Below are positions 42,658 to 52,996 of a DNA stretch of 64,000 nucleotides, piece after piece. Made by a program: the position numbers and the translations under genes. The DNA is from Stentor coeruleus (taxonomy: Eukaryota; Ciliophora; Heterotrichea; Heterotrichida; Stentoridae): positions 23,226-87,225 of the forward strand of contig MPUH01000187.1 of the NCBI GenBank assembly GCA_001970955.1, given 5' to 3'. The notes beneath the pieces are model-generated. The model saw nothing but the letters and a program-made list of their open reading frames with translations, ran no database searches and was not told where the DNA came from. Every line of letters starts with the position of its first letter. Position 1 is the first letter of the stretch.

Positions 42658-43245
42658 ATGAAGATCATTGATATCTTTGAATGGAAAAACTACTTGATTT
42701 ATTTTGGTCCTCCATACCAATCTTTCTGTACTTGTTACAATTTAAAGCGTGGAGCACATATAATCGCTTACATTGATATTGCAGCAGGGTTAATCAATTT
42801 AATAGCCTGGTTTTATTATATGATGAATATCCTTCAGCAAATCGATATTTTATCCAGTTTAGCAAATTACTTATTATGTATTCCTGGAATTCTAGCTTTA
42901 ATTTTTGCATTTTCAGCGATAAGGTCTTTAAAACATGAGAATTATATTCCTTTTTACTTATACTCGAAATACAAAATACTTATGTTCGTTTTATTTACTT
43001 TGATGAATTTTGTACTTTTTTTTGTTAAGATTACTTCAGTTGATTGGGTAGATATTTTTGTTATAATTACTTATATAAGTTATGAGTTTTTAACTTCAAA
43101 ATGTATATGGTCGACTGCTAAATGGCTAAAAAATGCTGAAGAAGCGACAAAATTGTCTAGATCTGATGGGGTGAATGATATTTTGAAGCAAAATTTGAAT
43201 CCTGGGAGTTTTAATGATATAGGGAATAGCGTAGAATTGATTTAG
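42658..43245 (+). CDS. Four-pass membrane protein, array member 4 (divergent)
   Basis: 195 residues from the ATG at 42658; the frame is open five codons further but without ATG. It keeps the N-terminal block as YLIYFGPPYQSFCTCYNLKR, the SKYKILMF loop and a diverged KCIWSTAKWLKN in place of WSAE-R. It is the most divergent member, which suggests that it is the oldest duplicate or has relaxed constraint. It stops with TAG. Confidence 0.74.
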   Translation: MKIIDIFEWKNYLIYFGPPYQSFCTCYNLKRGAHIIAYIDIAAGLINLIAWFYYMMNILQQIDILSSLANYLLCIPGILALIFAFSAIRSLKHENYIPFYLYSKYKILMFVLFTLMNFVLFFVKITSVDWVDIFVIITYISYEFLTSKCIWSTAKWLKNAEEATKLSRSDGVNDILKQNLNPGSFNDIGNSVELI

Positions 43246-43844
43246 TGAGTAGTTATTAGGTAAATAAGAAAAAGTTAGGTTTGTTTTTAGTAGATTTTAT
43301 GTATGATTGTTTACTGGTGATATTTTAATAGAATTGTAGGATTTAGATGAAAATTAATAAGAAATATTAATTAGTTAGTAAAATATGAACATCAGCATTT
43401 ATACTTTAAAAAAATAGGATAAAATCGTTGTTTTTAACATATTTCTAATAGAATATAAAAAAAAAGCATCATGATAAAATTGATTAGTCCATAATAGTTT
43501 TACTTCTAAATACAGCATCTTAAAAACCCAAAATAATTCTACTTCATATCAACTTATAAACCTCACATCCATAATAAATTCAATATTTAAAAAAAATACT
43601 AAATAATATATCTCCTCCTATTCCCTTTCAAAAAAACTCAATCAAAATTCTTATTCTTCAATTCTTAATCACATCCTCCATCACTTTTATGCCAAAAAAT
43701 CCTATTCTCAAACCTCTAAGAAAATCCTAAAATACAAAAACTTCATATAAAAAATCCTTAATCCTCCATACAAAAGCCTAAACTCAGAACTCCTTTGACA
43801 TGAAAAGTGAATCCCATATTTAATCTCTTTGAATAATAATAATA
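43246..43844. other. Spacer before the ODAD3-like gene
   Basis: 599 bp. G/T-rich on the left; the last 350 bp are conspicuously A/C-rich, the usual upstream signature. I see no gene. Confidence 0.5.
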
Positions 43845-45530
43845 ATGTCGCGGACAATCTCTCGAGGTCTGCTGAAATCCCCAGAAGAAGAAATCGAAGA
43901 GCTCCAAAAGCGCCTTTCTTTACTAGAAAACGAAAGAAAAACCTTATTTGAAGAATCCAACTATACAATGCGGCAAAACAAAGAAACCATCCTTCAGTTG
44001 CAAAAAGAACACAAAGACTTAAGAACTCAAATCAAAAGCTTTAGCAAACAAGTCGACCCTGAAAGTTTAAAACCCAAGCCCGAAGAAACTGAAGAAATCA
44101 TTAAACTTCGACGTAAACTTGATCATGTTAGAAGCTTAGTCATGGCTAAAACCCATCAAATCAAAACCATGCAAGACAAAATCAAAGAAATCTCAACTGA
44201 TCAAAAAGGTTCAATAATGAATGAAGACGCTCCACTAATGAGACAAATAAGAATATTAGAAAACCGTCTCGATAAAGCAATGATTAAATATAATGAGGCT
44301 CAGAGTATAAAAAAAACATATGAACAAATTGTCAAACAATTAAAACAAGAACGTGTAGCTTATGATAATCAATTAGCAGCTATTGAAAGAAGTTTAAGAG
44401 GTAAAGAACATGATTTTGAAGAGTTGCTATTATTAAGCCATGATGCTAATCATGCAAAAGAAACAGCTGAAGCGGAATTGTGTAGGTTTGAAGCTCAGGT
44501 AACAGTTGAAAGGATGACAAGAGAGAAAAATGTTGAGGAAAAAAAAGATGAAGTCAATAGACGTTTAGATGCAACAAAAAGATTAGAAATGGCTGATAAG
44601 AGAAAAGGTAAAGATGAACTTGAGCCTAAAAGTTTTCTTGCAAGGATTTCATCAGGAATTGCTAGTACCGCTTTTGCAGATCAGCGCAGTAAAGAAGAGA
44701 AACAAAAAATCAAAGATTATGAAGATGCTTTTAGACGGATAAAAGAAGCTACAGGTGTTCATGATGTTAATGAAATCATCCAAAAATTCAGCACCCAAGA
44801 AGAAACTCTTTTAAACTTAGAAAACTTACGTAAAGAGCATCAATTAAAGTTAGAACAATTAAATGAAAATAAAGCTGAATTAAAAAAAAAAGTTGAAGGA
44901 CTGAAATATCAAAACAAAGGGGAAGTTGAGTCTCGAAAACAATTAGAAGAACTTGAAGAAGCATTGGCTAAAGTTATGAAAAAATATGAAAAAAGTAAAG
45001 GGAAATATCAGAGGACAATGGATATAATACAAGATACTAAAGCTGGAATTGAACATATAGCTGAAATGTTGGAGTCAATAAAATTAGATGGGCAGTCAAA
45101 TATCCCGGTTTCTGATGAGAATTTGATAGAAGCATTAATGCAAAATAGATTGAAAATGGAGAAAATTTATTTCCAAGTTAAAGGATCTGAGGTTTTTAAT
45201 ATGTTTGAAAAACAAGCGATAACATTGTCTAAAACCTCGGATACGGCTCATAGAACTGCAGCTTTGCTGCAGGCAATTTATTCAGTACCTGAACTTTCTG
45301 CAAGCTCAGGACAATTAGAAAAAGGGAATATGTATAACTGTAGGGTGAAAGGACATCAGAAAGAAGAGGAAGAAGATTTTTCAGATGATGCTATTGAGGA
45401 TAATCTCGACTCGGATGCTTTAGCTAGAGAAAAGATTAATAAGGAAAGCACGTTGAAAATGGAAAGGTTGAGTAAAGGGATTAAAGCTAAACGTGCATCA
45501 AGCGCGGCTTCGAAAAAGCGTAAGAATTAA
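43845..45530 (+). CDS. Outer dynein arm docking protein, ODAD3/CCDC151-like
   Basis: 561 residues, predominantly coiled coil. The segment DYEDAFRRIKEATGVHDVNEIIQKFSTQEET (about residues 296-325, quoted in two parts: DYEDAFRRIKEATGV and HDVNEIIQKFSTQEET) is the hallmark of the CCDC151/ODA10 family, which helps dock outer dynein arms onto ciliary doublets; the related CCDC114/63 family has a similar block but less like this. It ends in an acidic stretch and a Lys-rich tail. A docking role on the axoneme fits the ciliated organism. I am less sure of the choice between ODAD3 and ODAD1. Confidence 0.75.
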   Translation: MSRTISRGLLKSPEEEIEELQKRLSLLENERKTLFEESNYTMRQNKETILQLQKEHKDLRTQIKSFSKQVDPESLKPKPEETEEIIKLRRKLDHVRSLVMAKTHQIKTMQDKIKEISTDQKGSIMNEDAPLMRQIRILENRLDKAMIKYNEAQSIKKTYEQIVKQLKQERVAYDNQLAAIERSLRGKEHDFEELLLLSHDANHAKETAEAELCRFEAQVTVERMTREKNVEEKKDEVNRRLDATKRLEMADKRKGKDELEPKSFLARISSGIASTAFADQRSKEEKQKIKDYEDAFRRIKEATGVHDVNEIIQKFSTQEETLLNLENLRKEHQLKLEQLNENKAELKKKVEGLKYQNKGEVESRKQLEELEEALAKVMKKYEKSKGKYQRTMDIIQDTKAGIEHIAEMLESIKLDGQSNIPVSDENLIEALMQNRLKMEKIYFQVKGSEVFNMFEKQAITLSKTSDTAHRTAALLQAIYSVPELSASSGQLEKGNMYNCRVKGHQKEEEEDFSDDAIEDNLDSDALAREKINKESTLKMERLSKGIKAKRASSAASKKRKN

Positions 45531-45626
45531 TAGTTAGAGTAATACTTATAATTTTCATGAAAAAGATTTTTAGTATTTGAGTTGGAAAATTAACGTAAAA
45601 AGTGAGGGTTTTAAAAAAAATGTCCT

Positions 45627-45987
45627 TGGGTTGGTGCTAGAAGAACTTTTCATGGAAATGCTAGATAGATTAAGAGAAATCTAAGCTCTTTGTGGATTAT
45701 GCCCAAATCCTCATGTAGTTGTATTTTATGAGATATTATAATATTTTTTATATATCGATGAGGTAAAATTGATCTTTGTGGTGTTTGATGTGTTTTTTTT
45801 GGAGCTTTAATNTGGGTTGGTGCTAGAAGAACTTTTCATGGAAATGCTAGATAGATTAAGAGAAATCTAAGCTCTTATGCCCAAATCCTCATGTAGCTGT
45901 ATTTTATGAGATATTATAATATTTTTTGTATATCGATGAGGTAAAATTGATCTTTGTGGTGTTTGATGTTTTTTTTTGGAGCTTTAA
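45627..45987. repeat. Divergent duplicated contig end around n at 45812
   Basis: Bases 45627-45811 and 45813-45987 are copies of one sequence, but they differ: the second lacks about 8 bases (of the tract TTTGTGGA), has GTT/GCT and TAT/GTA changes and a shorter T run. They look like two haplotypes or diverged copies that the assembler did not merge. Confidence 0.88.
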
Positions 45988-46300
45988 CAACAATTCATTT
46001 TTTCCTGGAGAAAACGAGTTTGATCAAATTATCTTATCATAAAACATTGGAATTCCTCCTGCTAAAGTTTTTAAAACTGATTTTAAACCTGATATAGAAT
46101 TGGAATAGATAAATTTCCTATAGATTATGTATGTGAGCAAGTTAAAGACCTCATGAAATGTTTGCTTACTTATAAAGTTGAAAATCATATATCAGCAAAG
46201 CAAATCTAATACACCCTTTCTTTGAAAATATAAAAAACTTTAAAAACTCTATAAAGATTTCACAATCTCCGGAAAGTTTGAAATTCTTCGATGCAGATTT
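45640..46300 (+). pseudogene. Decayed MOK/MAK-like protein kinase
   Basis: Pieces of a CMGC-type kinase in order: LREI-stop-ALCGLCPNPHVVVFYEIL (45678 on; functional MOK kinases have REIQAL..L.PHPNI), an IFVVFD segment, then after the join FPGENEFDQI (46001 on; family FPG-x-NE-x-DQI), IGIPPAKVF, and CEQVKDLMKCLL..HISAKQ followed after a frame change by HPFFENI, the C-lobe end. In-frame TAA or TAG codons occur at least five times. The first TAA stands where Gln is conserved. The catalytic loop between the N and C pieces is missing. Confidence 0.72.
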
Positions 46301-46379
46301 GGCTGCTGGAGATGATGAAAAACCATTCAATCAGCAACTCCAATCCCACCATTTGTTTCTAATTTACCATAATTTCCTA

Positions 46380-46859
46380 CTACGATTTATTATTAGCCTG
46401 CATATCCTCAACAAAATCTTGAAACTCATGAAGTTGTACCTGATAATCATCTTTAAGTTTATCTTGTAAAGCATTCAATACCGAGTCAAATTGTTTTGAC
46501 TGCTGAACCATTTTCTCTTTTTTCTGCAGCTGTCTCAAAGTTAATCTCTTATAATCACTTTCAGTAAAATCTAACAAATTTTCTTTTCTCTGTTTTAGCA
46601 TCAAATAACTATAAATCACTACCCCGCTAAGGACTATGAAAGGGCCCATATAAAAGCGAAAAAGTATAAAAGCTTGATTCCATTCAGATTTGTCTATAAG
46701 GCTTTTTTGATCATAAGCCTTTAAAGCTTCAGGAAAGTCTTTGCTTGGTTTGAAACTATTATCGAATTCAACTAATTTTAAGGCAAGTTTCTGTTCGATT
46801 TTAGCTGTCACAGTATATGAGGTTAATGTTGCAGGTCTTAAGAATTTGTTCAAATACAT
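46380..46859 (-). CDS. Hypothetical single-pass membrane protein
   Basis: 159 residues. N-terminal 65 residues hydrophilic, a single hydrophobic segment at about residues 72-88 (FYMGPFIVLSGVVIYSYLML region), then a Lys/Gln-rich helical C terminus. This is the layout of small mitochondrial or ER membrane proteins, but no family is recognised. Start ATG at 46859, stop TAG. The gene before it on the plus strand is the kinase pseudogene. Confidence 0.65.
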   Translation of the reverse strand: MYLNKFLRPATLTSYTVTAKIEQKLALKLVEFDNSFKPSKDFPEALKAYDQKSLIDKSEWNQAFILFRFYMGPFIVLSGVVIYSYLMLKQRKENLLDFTESDYKRLTLRQLQKKEKMVQQSKQFDSVLNALQDKLKDDYQVQLHEFQDFVEDMQANNKS

Positions 46860-47209
46860 TTATATACTCTAGTTATATGATTATGCTTTATGATTATAAA
46901 ATCATTGTGATAAAATAAATACCTATGCTTGATATTAGATTGTGTTATAAAGTATATAGTAAAGTTTATAATGATATGATTTTTAATAAGCTTTTTTTTT
47001 GTGGAAAAGTTTATGATAATGATGAGAATATTTAATATAAAATTTATACATCCCCTTCTTCTATCCCAAAAAAAATCCTATTATCTTCTTAAAACCTCTA
47101 ATCCTCTCCACCTCCCCACACCATCTCCTAATCATCCTCAAAATCCTCAAAAGATTATCCTCTCTAATAAAAATAACATTACCCGAACAATGGATTAAAT
47201 ATTATTGTT
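46860..47209. other. Divergent spacer upstream of the kinesin gene
   Basis: 350 bp, T-rich at left, strongly C/A-rich at 47045-47190. I see no gene; a short open frame here is part of the A/C-rich upstream zone. Confidence 0.5.
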
Positions 47210-50083
47210 ATGGATACAGAGGCAAGTCTGAGGTATGAGCTCTCAATGCTCCGTCAAGAATTCAAAGAGTAGCTTTTACTTAGTTACAAAGACCAAGCCA
47301 AAGAATATGAAGAAATGCTCGAACTTGAATCAAATGAAAAAGACATAAAAATCGCTGAACATGAAGACAGAATTGAAAAACTAACCCACGATCTCAAACT
47401 TTCTAAAGAAAAATTCGCTAAAAACGAACAAGATGTAGCCAAACTTCAAAAAGAACTTGAATCATTAAGAGCAACTCTAAAGCAACATGAAGAACAAAAA
47501 CGAGAACTAGAACAACTCAACGATCAATGGGAAAACTCAGCACGATATCTTGAATATACAAAGCAAGAATTAGAAGAAAGACTTTATCATGCTGAAGAAA
47601 GTGCTATATTAATAAAAGAAGAGCTTGATGAGATTTCAATCCAAAAAGAGATTGAAATTCAGCATTTGAAAGATGAGATCAAAGATCTTAAACAGGAATT
47701 ATCATTATTATCATCATCAAATACAAATAATCCTAAGGTTAAAGAGTTAGAAGAAGCTTTGAATAGAGCTTTAAGAGAACAGAAAGAGTTTCAAGAAAAA
47801 TATAGGATGATTAAAGAAAAGTCTATGAGTGGTAATAGAGATGAGACTGATGAAATAACGACAACGGTTAGGGTTATTGTTAAAGTAAGACCTTTTTTAG
47901 ATAATGACCCTAGAGGAACTTTGTGTTTGATGTGTAATGATACAGAAATTCAAATAGACAGTAAAAAAGTTGGTTCAGCGAAATGTTTTATGTTTGAGAA
48001 AGTTATTGGGCCTGAAGATGTAAATGATGAATTGTTTATGGATTTAGAGAATAATATAAACCATGCGGCTAGGGGGGGAAATTCATGTATTTTAGCATAT
48101 GGACAGACTGGGTCAGGAAAAACTTATACAATGAATGGGGTAATTTCTAAGTCTTTAGAGAAACTGAGACAGCATTTTGATGGTGAAAATGTTATGATAT
48201 CTTTGCAGATTATTGAAATATACAATGAACAGGTTAAAAATTTACTGACGAATGACCCGCTTAGTAGAGACTGGAAAGATATTTTGAACTTATCAGAAAT
48301 CCAACTAGGGAACAACTGGGTTATAAAAGCTCAGGACTTGATTAAAAAATCATGCCATAAACGTCAGACTAAATCAACAGATTCTAATGAAATGTCTTCA
48401 AGAAGTCATTGTATTTACACAATTCGATTTTCGTATAACAATGTTAATGGGAAAATACAGTTTGTTGATCTTGCTGGTAGTGAAAGGATTAATAAGAGTA
48501 AAGTAACAGGTGAAGCATTAAAAGAAACTTTACATATAAACAAATCATTATCTGCATTACAAGATGTTATTACAGCATTAGAGACTAAATCTGAACATAT
48601 TCCTTATAGAAATTCTTTACTTACTAGATTATTACAGCCAACATTAGGTGGTGCAGAAAGTCAAGTTACTGTTATTCTTACTTGTAGTCCTTGTGAAGAT
48701 TCTGTAAATGAAACTTTATGCACTTTATCTTTGGGTACAAGGATTAAGTCTGTAGATTTATGTTGGGCTTTAAAGAAAAATATTAAAAGTATTGAAGTTG
48801 AAAGAACTTTGTCACTATTAGAAAAAGAGAGGAGTGAAAAATTAGCCCTTATAAGGAAAATTGAAAAACTTGATAGAGATCTTCAGGATTTTCAATTAGC
48901 AATGAAAGAAAAAGATCTTCGAACTGCGAGTATGTCTGTTATTATTAAACAGACAGAGAAAAAAGCTTTAGAACAAAGTGAGAGTTATAAAAAGGAAATT
49001 ATATGTCTTAAAGCTAGACAACAAATGGATGCTAAGCAGATTGAAGCTAAAGTTCAAGAGATTAAAATCCTTGAAGCAAAAATTAATGAGTTGAAAATAT
49101 CTGAAAGTATAGTTAATGAGATGAAAAAACCTGATATTAAAAACAGCGAGATTAAAAGTAATGAACTCAAACGTAATGATCCGAAAATAATCGACCCTAG
49201 AACTAATGAACAAAAAACCCTTTTCATCAAAACCTACGATACAAAAAACCAAATAATCAAACCTAACGAATTAAAATTCATAGAAATCAATTCAGATCTA
49301 AAAAGCCCTCAAATAAAGTCTAATGATTTTAAATATCTTGATATCAAACCTTCTGAACTAAAAAACCCTGAAGTCAAAACTGAACCTAAAAACCCCGAAG
49401 CAAGTATTTTCAGCCTTAAAAATCCTTTTGACTTAAAAAACCCCGAAAACAAACCCGAAACCAGATACTCAGAATACAAAACAAACGATATTAAAAATCA
49501 TGAATCCAGACCTTCAGAAGCAAGAAAATCCGATATAAAACCAAGCGACCTAAAAATAATCGAATCCAAATTCAATGACCCTAAAAAATATGACCCAAAA
49601 TCCGCAGAGCAAAAAACTAACGAATCCAAACTTACTGAATCAAAACTCGCTGATTGTAAAGTTATGGAATCAAAATACTTAGATGCGAAATTTTTCGAAA
49701 TAAAACAACGATCTGAAAGTTCTAAAAAAAAGCATTCAACACTTACATCTTCAACAGATTGTGATACAATATCAAAATTTATTTTTTCCAAACAAGAGGA
49801 TCAGAAGAAATTTATTATCCCAGCAAGAGCTGAAGAGATTAAAAAGAAACCAATTATTATCTTTTCATCTACTGATGATAAACTACTTAAAAATAGCTCT
49901 TGTATGAATTTTAAGATATTAGATGCTTCAAAAAGGCATACTAGTACAAGTCCTGTAACAATGAAAAAATCGATAGCTATTCCTAAAGTTGGCAAGTCAA
50001 CAACTCCTTCACGGCCACAGAAACCTATAATAGTGAAATCAGTTAATGCCAAACCTTTGATAGTTAAATCAAGGGCTGGATAA
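47210..50083 (+). CDS. Kinesin with central motor and degenerate-repeat tail
   Basis: Two exons, 47210-47268 and 47284-50083, giving 952 residues. A coiled coil (about 20-210) precedes a kinesin motor domain (about 215-520): VIVKVRPF, AYGQTGSGKTYTM (P-loop), NEMSSRSHCIY (switch I), VDLAGSERINKS (switch II) and HIPYRNSLLTRLLQPTLGG. A coiled coil before the motor recalls kinesin-14. After switch and neck sequences comes a 350-residue tail with a degenerate unit of about 8-12 residues around (N/D/S)-x-(E/D/L)-(L/I/S)-K. The loop after TYTMNG is shorter than usual. The motor moves along microtubules; direction and cargo are not visible. Confidence 0.92.
47269..47283 (+). other. 15-nt intron in the kinesin gene
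   Basis: GTAGCTTTTACTTAG. Removal deletes an in-frame TAG and joins LRQEFKD to YKDQAKEYEE, extending the N-terminal coiled coil. Confidence 0.9.
49130..49715 (+). repeat. Degenerate coding repeat in the kinesin tail
   Basis: About 195 codons with many imperfect copies of a short unit such as IKSNELK, IKPNELK, IKSNDFK, IKPSELK and IKPSDLK, all on the same frame. The DNA here is abruptly C-richer than the motor-domain part of the gene. This is a low-complexity, probably fast-evolving spacer. Confidence 0.7.
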
Positions 50084-50143
50084 TAGTCAAACGATAATTC
50101 TTAACTAATACTATAATGCTAGTCGAATAATTTCTAACTTATT

Positions 50144-50827
50144 TTAAGCTTTTTCTTCCAGTTCAACTCCAGGTAAAGTGTTTTGAATCTCTGTTATATC
50201 TTCTTCTTTAAGCTTATTCCCAGATACTAAAAATTTTTTCAATTCTTTTTTCTGCTTTAAAACTTCAGCGATTTTCAAAATACTTTTTTTATTTAGTTGA
50301 TTCCCAGAAAGATTGAAAATGCTTAAATCAGGTAAGCTTTTGATTCCTTCAATAAGGAAATCAACTGAGGTTTTATCGATGAGATTGTTGTTTAAATTCA
50401 AAACTTTTAGTTTGCTTAGATAAGGTAGGCAAAGACTGAGTTTTTCAATACCTTGGGCGGTGATTTTGTTATAAGAAATTGTGAGTTTTAAAAGACCCCT
50501 AACACTAGCTAGATTCTTACATAGCTCAATGAGTCCTAAATCTTCTAATGAGTTGTTTTGTAAGAGGAGTTTTTTCAACTCAGTTAATTCAGGTATAAGT
50601 AAAGAAAGAAGTCTTGGACCTTCATGACCTAGAGATCTGTCTGTTAAAATGATTTTAACTACTTGTTTTGCTTCTTTTTCAAGGAATTTTGTATAGTAAT
50701 ACTTGATTTCAGGTATCATGGTTGTAGAACTTTTCCTGTATGCTACACCAATCGGAGAATCACTAGGGTCTTCATACATTGGCATTCTCCCTCGTATGAC
50801 ATCATCTCTACTTTCACAACAACCCAT
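50144..50827 (-). CDS. Leucine-rich repeat protein with MGCC N terminus
   Basis: 227 residues. It begins MGCCES, a strong signal for N-myristoylation (Gly2) and palmitoylation (Cys3, Cys4), so it is probably membrane-attached. From about residue 70 there are about six leucine-rich repeats of the ribonuclease-inhibitor type: LTELKKLLLQNNSLEDLGL, LLKLTISYNKITAQGIEKL, LKVLNLNNNLIDKTSVDFL, LSIFNLSGNQLNKKSILKI and LKKFLVSGNKLKEEDI. Such repeats bind proteins. No catalytic domain. A second gene beginning MGC with kinase activity lies at 62444. Confidence 0.82.
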   Translation of the reverse strand: MGCCESRDDVIRGRMPMYEDPSDSPIGVAYRKSSTTMIPEIKYYYTKFLEKEAKQVVKIILTDRSLGHEGPRLLSLLIPELTELKKLLLQNNSLEDLGLIELCKNLASVRGLLKLTISYNKITAQGIEKLSLCLPYLSKLKVLNLNNNLIDKTSVDFLIEGIKSLPDLSIFNLSGNQLNKKSILKIAEVLKQKKELKKFLVSGNKLKEEDITEIQNTLPGVELEEKA

Positions 50828-51579
50828 TTTTTACTTATATTAAATTAGTTTTATCTCCTGTGTTAAAAAGACCTACCAATTTTCCCTTTTTTTACTTATA
50901 TAATATATTTAAATCATATTTATTATACTTACTATAAACGAATTCATTAATAAGTAATATGTAATGTAAAAATCTGATATGCATATTTTAATGAACTAAA
51001 TATACTTATAGATTACAAAGTTTCTTAGTTAAATATGCATTTTTCCTTTTTTACAAAAAAAATTCGAGGTGATAAATAGAATAAGTGAAAGTGTAAATTT
51101 TACTATGATAATTAGATATAGCGAATAAACTGTATTTGGGTTATGGGGTGATTAGATTAGTTTATGAAATTAAGTGAAATGATGTGATATCTAATCTGTA
51201 AAAAATTTAACTAACTCTAAGGAAAATTCATATCAAGTTATTTTTTCAACTTTAAAAATATCTGCAGATCTATTTAGTACATGAAAATCCTATAATTTTC
51301 TATCAAAACATCAATACTTTCTGTTAATACAACAACTTGAAATTCAGTAAAAATCTTTAAAAAATTGTTATTTTCGACAATAAGTTTTAGAATCAATCCT
51401 TAAAAATCATCGTATAGTTTACAGAAATAACTATTTTCCAAATGCATAAATTCCAGTTAATCATTAACTCTCTAGCTTTTTCCTCCTTAATCATCCGCAC
51501 TTCTTCCAACAGCCTTTATCAAAAATCAAATAATTATTTTCCAAAATGCTAAATAACTTATAATAATTCTCATAACAAA
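50828..51579. other. Spacer between divergent genes
   Basis: 752 bp, A/T-rich without visible genes or RNAs. The right 200 bp are C/A-rich as expected upstream of the next gene. Confidence 0.5.
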
Positions 51580-52953
51580 ATGCAAAAAAGTTACCTAACC
51601 GCATTTCACAATGACCCAAAACTAAACAAATTCCCTCAAGACAAGAAAATCCAACCGTTATTTAAAAAAAGTTTTGTCCTACAAGAAGAAGCTTTAAAAA
51701 AGCATCTCGAAGACTCAGAAATTTTAAAACACACAAACTTATCTGAAACAATGCATATAAGACCCCCATCATCAGATGCAAAAATCAAATTCCGAAATGT
51801 GTCAAATCCAAAAATAGAAAACAACAACAACAATGAAATGTCTAGAGATGCTTTAGAATTCCTTATAAATAAACTTAGAAGCGAAAAACTTGAAGTTTAT
51901 AAAGAGCTTTTGACATATGAAGAAAAATATCAACATAAATTATGTTTAAGAGCCCGTCTTGAAGAAATAAAATCTCTTTGTCATGATTTATTAGATATGA
52001 GTAGAATTGCATCTGAAAGGTTGAATGTAGAAAATGACTTGTATGGGTATTTACAGATGGGAACTTTGGGGTTAACTCAAGAGAAGTTTTGTGTTGAGAT
52101 GAGTTCTGATGAAGAAGAAGATAATCAAGATGAATTATATGAGAGTTTAGTGCAGATTTCTGGTGTCGCCTGTGTCTGTTTAGCTAAAAAAACAGATTTC
52201 ACTGGGCTTAACTTCTCGATTTATCCTTATCTTTTTGCCCAGCCTATAGGAGTAAGCTTAGATATGCAAGTTACAAAAGATACAATTGAAGATGTACTAG
52301 AAAGCTCAGTGTTACCATATTTATCTCTTGTATACAACGATGAGCTTAAGCTTCAATTTAAAGAATTCGAAGAAGGTAGCGTTAAATTCTTCACAAAAAT
52401 CAAAAACATCAAAAACCCAATAGAAGTTTCAATCAGAATCAATGAAAATGGTATCGAACTAGAAGCTGATGGTTTAAAAATCCTCATTCAAGATCCATAT
52501 TTATTTGAAGTGTTACAAAATGGGAAATTACTTGAAGCAAATACATTTATATCTAACAACTTAGCAATATTAGAAATTGATCAAGAAAAGTCTTTAGTCT
52601 GGCAAGCTCGTAACTGGGAAATAAAAAAGCATTCAGTAAGGCAAATAGAACATTCAAATTCCCTTAAAGATTTTGAAGATAGTCAATGTAGATTTGAAGA
52701 GTTTTTTATGCCATGTATTGATTGTTATTTACCTGTATATGAAATCCAATTACAAGTATGGAAAAATGCTGTATCAGGGAAGATAAAATTTATTATAACT
52801 AAACGTGGGAAGACTATTGTTTTAAGAGAAGAAAACTATCCTGATGAGTTTGTGTTTTTAGAAACACTACAAGATATTGATTTAGCTTCATCACAAGCTA
52901 CACTTATAAGCTCGTTAGAATTCGGGTATTTCATTAATAAGTTTGTTTCTTAG
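51580..52953 (+). CDS. Hypothetical protein with helical N and beta-rich C region
   Basis: 457 residues. Residues 85-160 are helical and coiled-coil-like (INKLRSEKLEVYKELLTYEE); from about 180 the sequence alternates beta-type stretches (FTGLNFSIYPYLFAQPIG, LSLVYNDELKLQFKEFEEG, IEVSIRINENGIELEADG), suggesting two or three beta-rich modules. I do not recognise a family. It stops with TAG, 43 bp from the convergent gene. Confidence 0.68.
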   Translation: MQKSYLTAFHNDPKLNKFPQDKKIQPLFKKSFVLQEEALKKHLEDSEILKHTNLSETMHIRPPSSDAKIKFRNVSNPKIENNNNNEMSRDALEFLINKLRSEKLEVYKELLTYEEKYQHKLCLRARLEEIKSLCHDLLDMSRIASERLNVENDLYGYLQMGTLGLTQEKFCVEMSSDEEEDNQDELYESLVQISGVACVCLAKKTDFTGLNFSIYPYLFAQPIGVSLDMQVTKDTIEDVLESSVLPYLSLVYNDELKLQFKEFEEGSVKFFTKIKNIKNPIEVSIRINENGIELEADGLKILIQDPYLFEVLQNGKLLEANTFISNNLAILEIDQEKSLVWQARNWEIKKHSVRQIEHSNSLKDFEDSQCRFEEFFMPCIDCYLPVYEIQLQVWKNAVSGKIKFIITKRGKTIVLREENYPDEFVFLETLQDIDLASSQATLISSLEFGYFINKFVS

Positions 52954-52996
52954 ACATAACTTAAAAAAAGTTAGTTTTATATAGCATTTATAGTTA

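Larger units (their letters stand above)
45531..46379. other. Spacer holding a kinase pseudogene and a contig overlap
   Basis: Between the convergent ODAD3-like gene and the 159-residue gene. It contains the MOK-like pseudogene and the n join at 45812. Confidence 0.65.

Noticed and set aside
46278-46469. 63-codon plus-strand open frame
   Set aside because: It overlaps the end of the 159-residue minus gene and is the tail of the kinase pseudogene.
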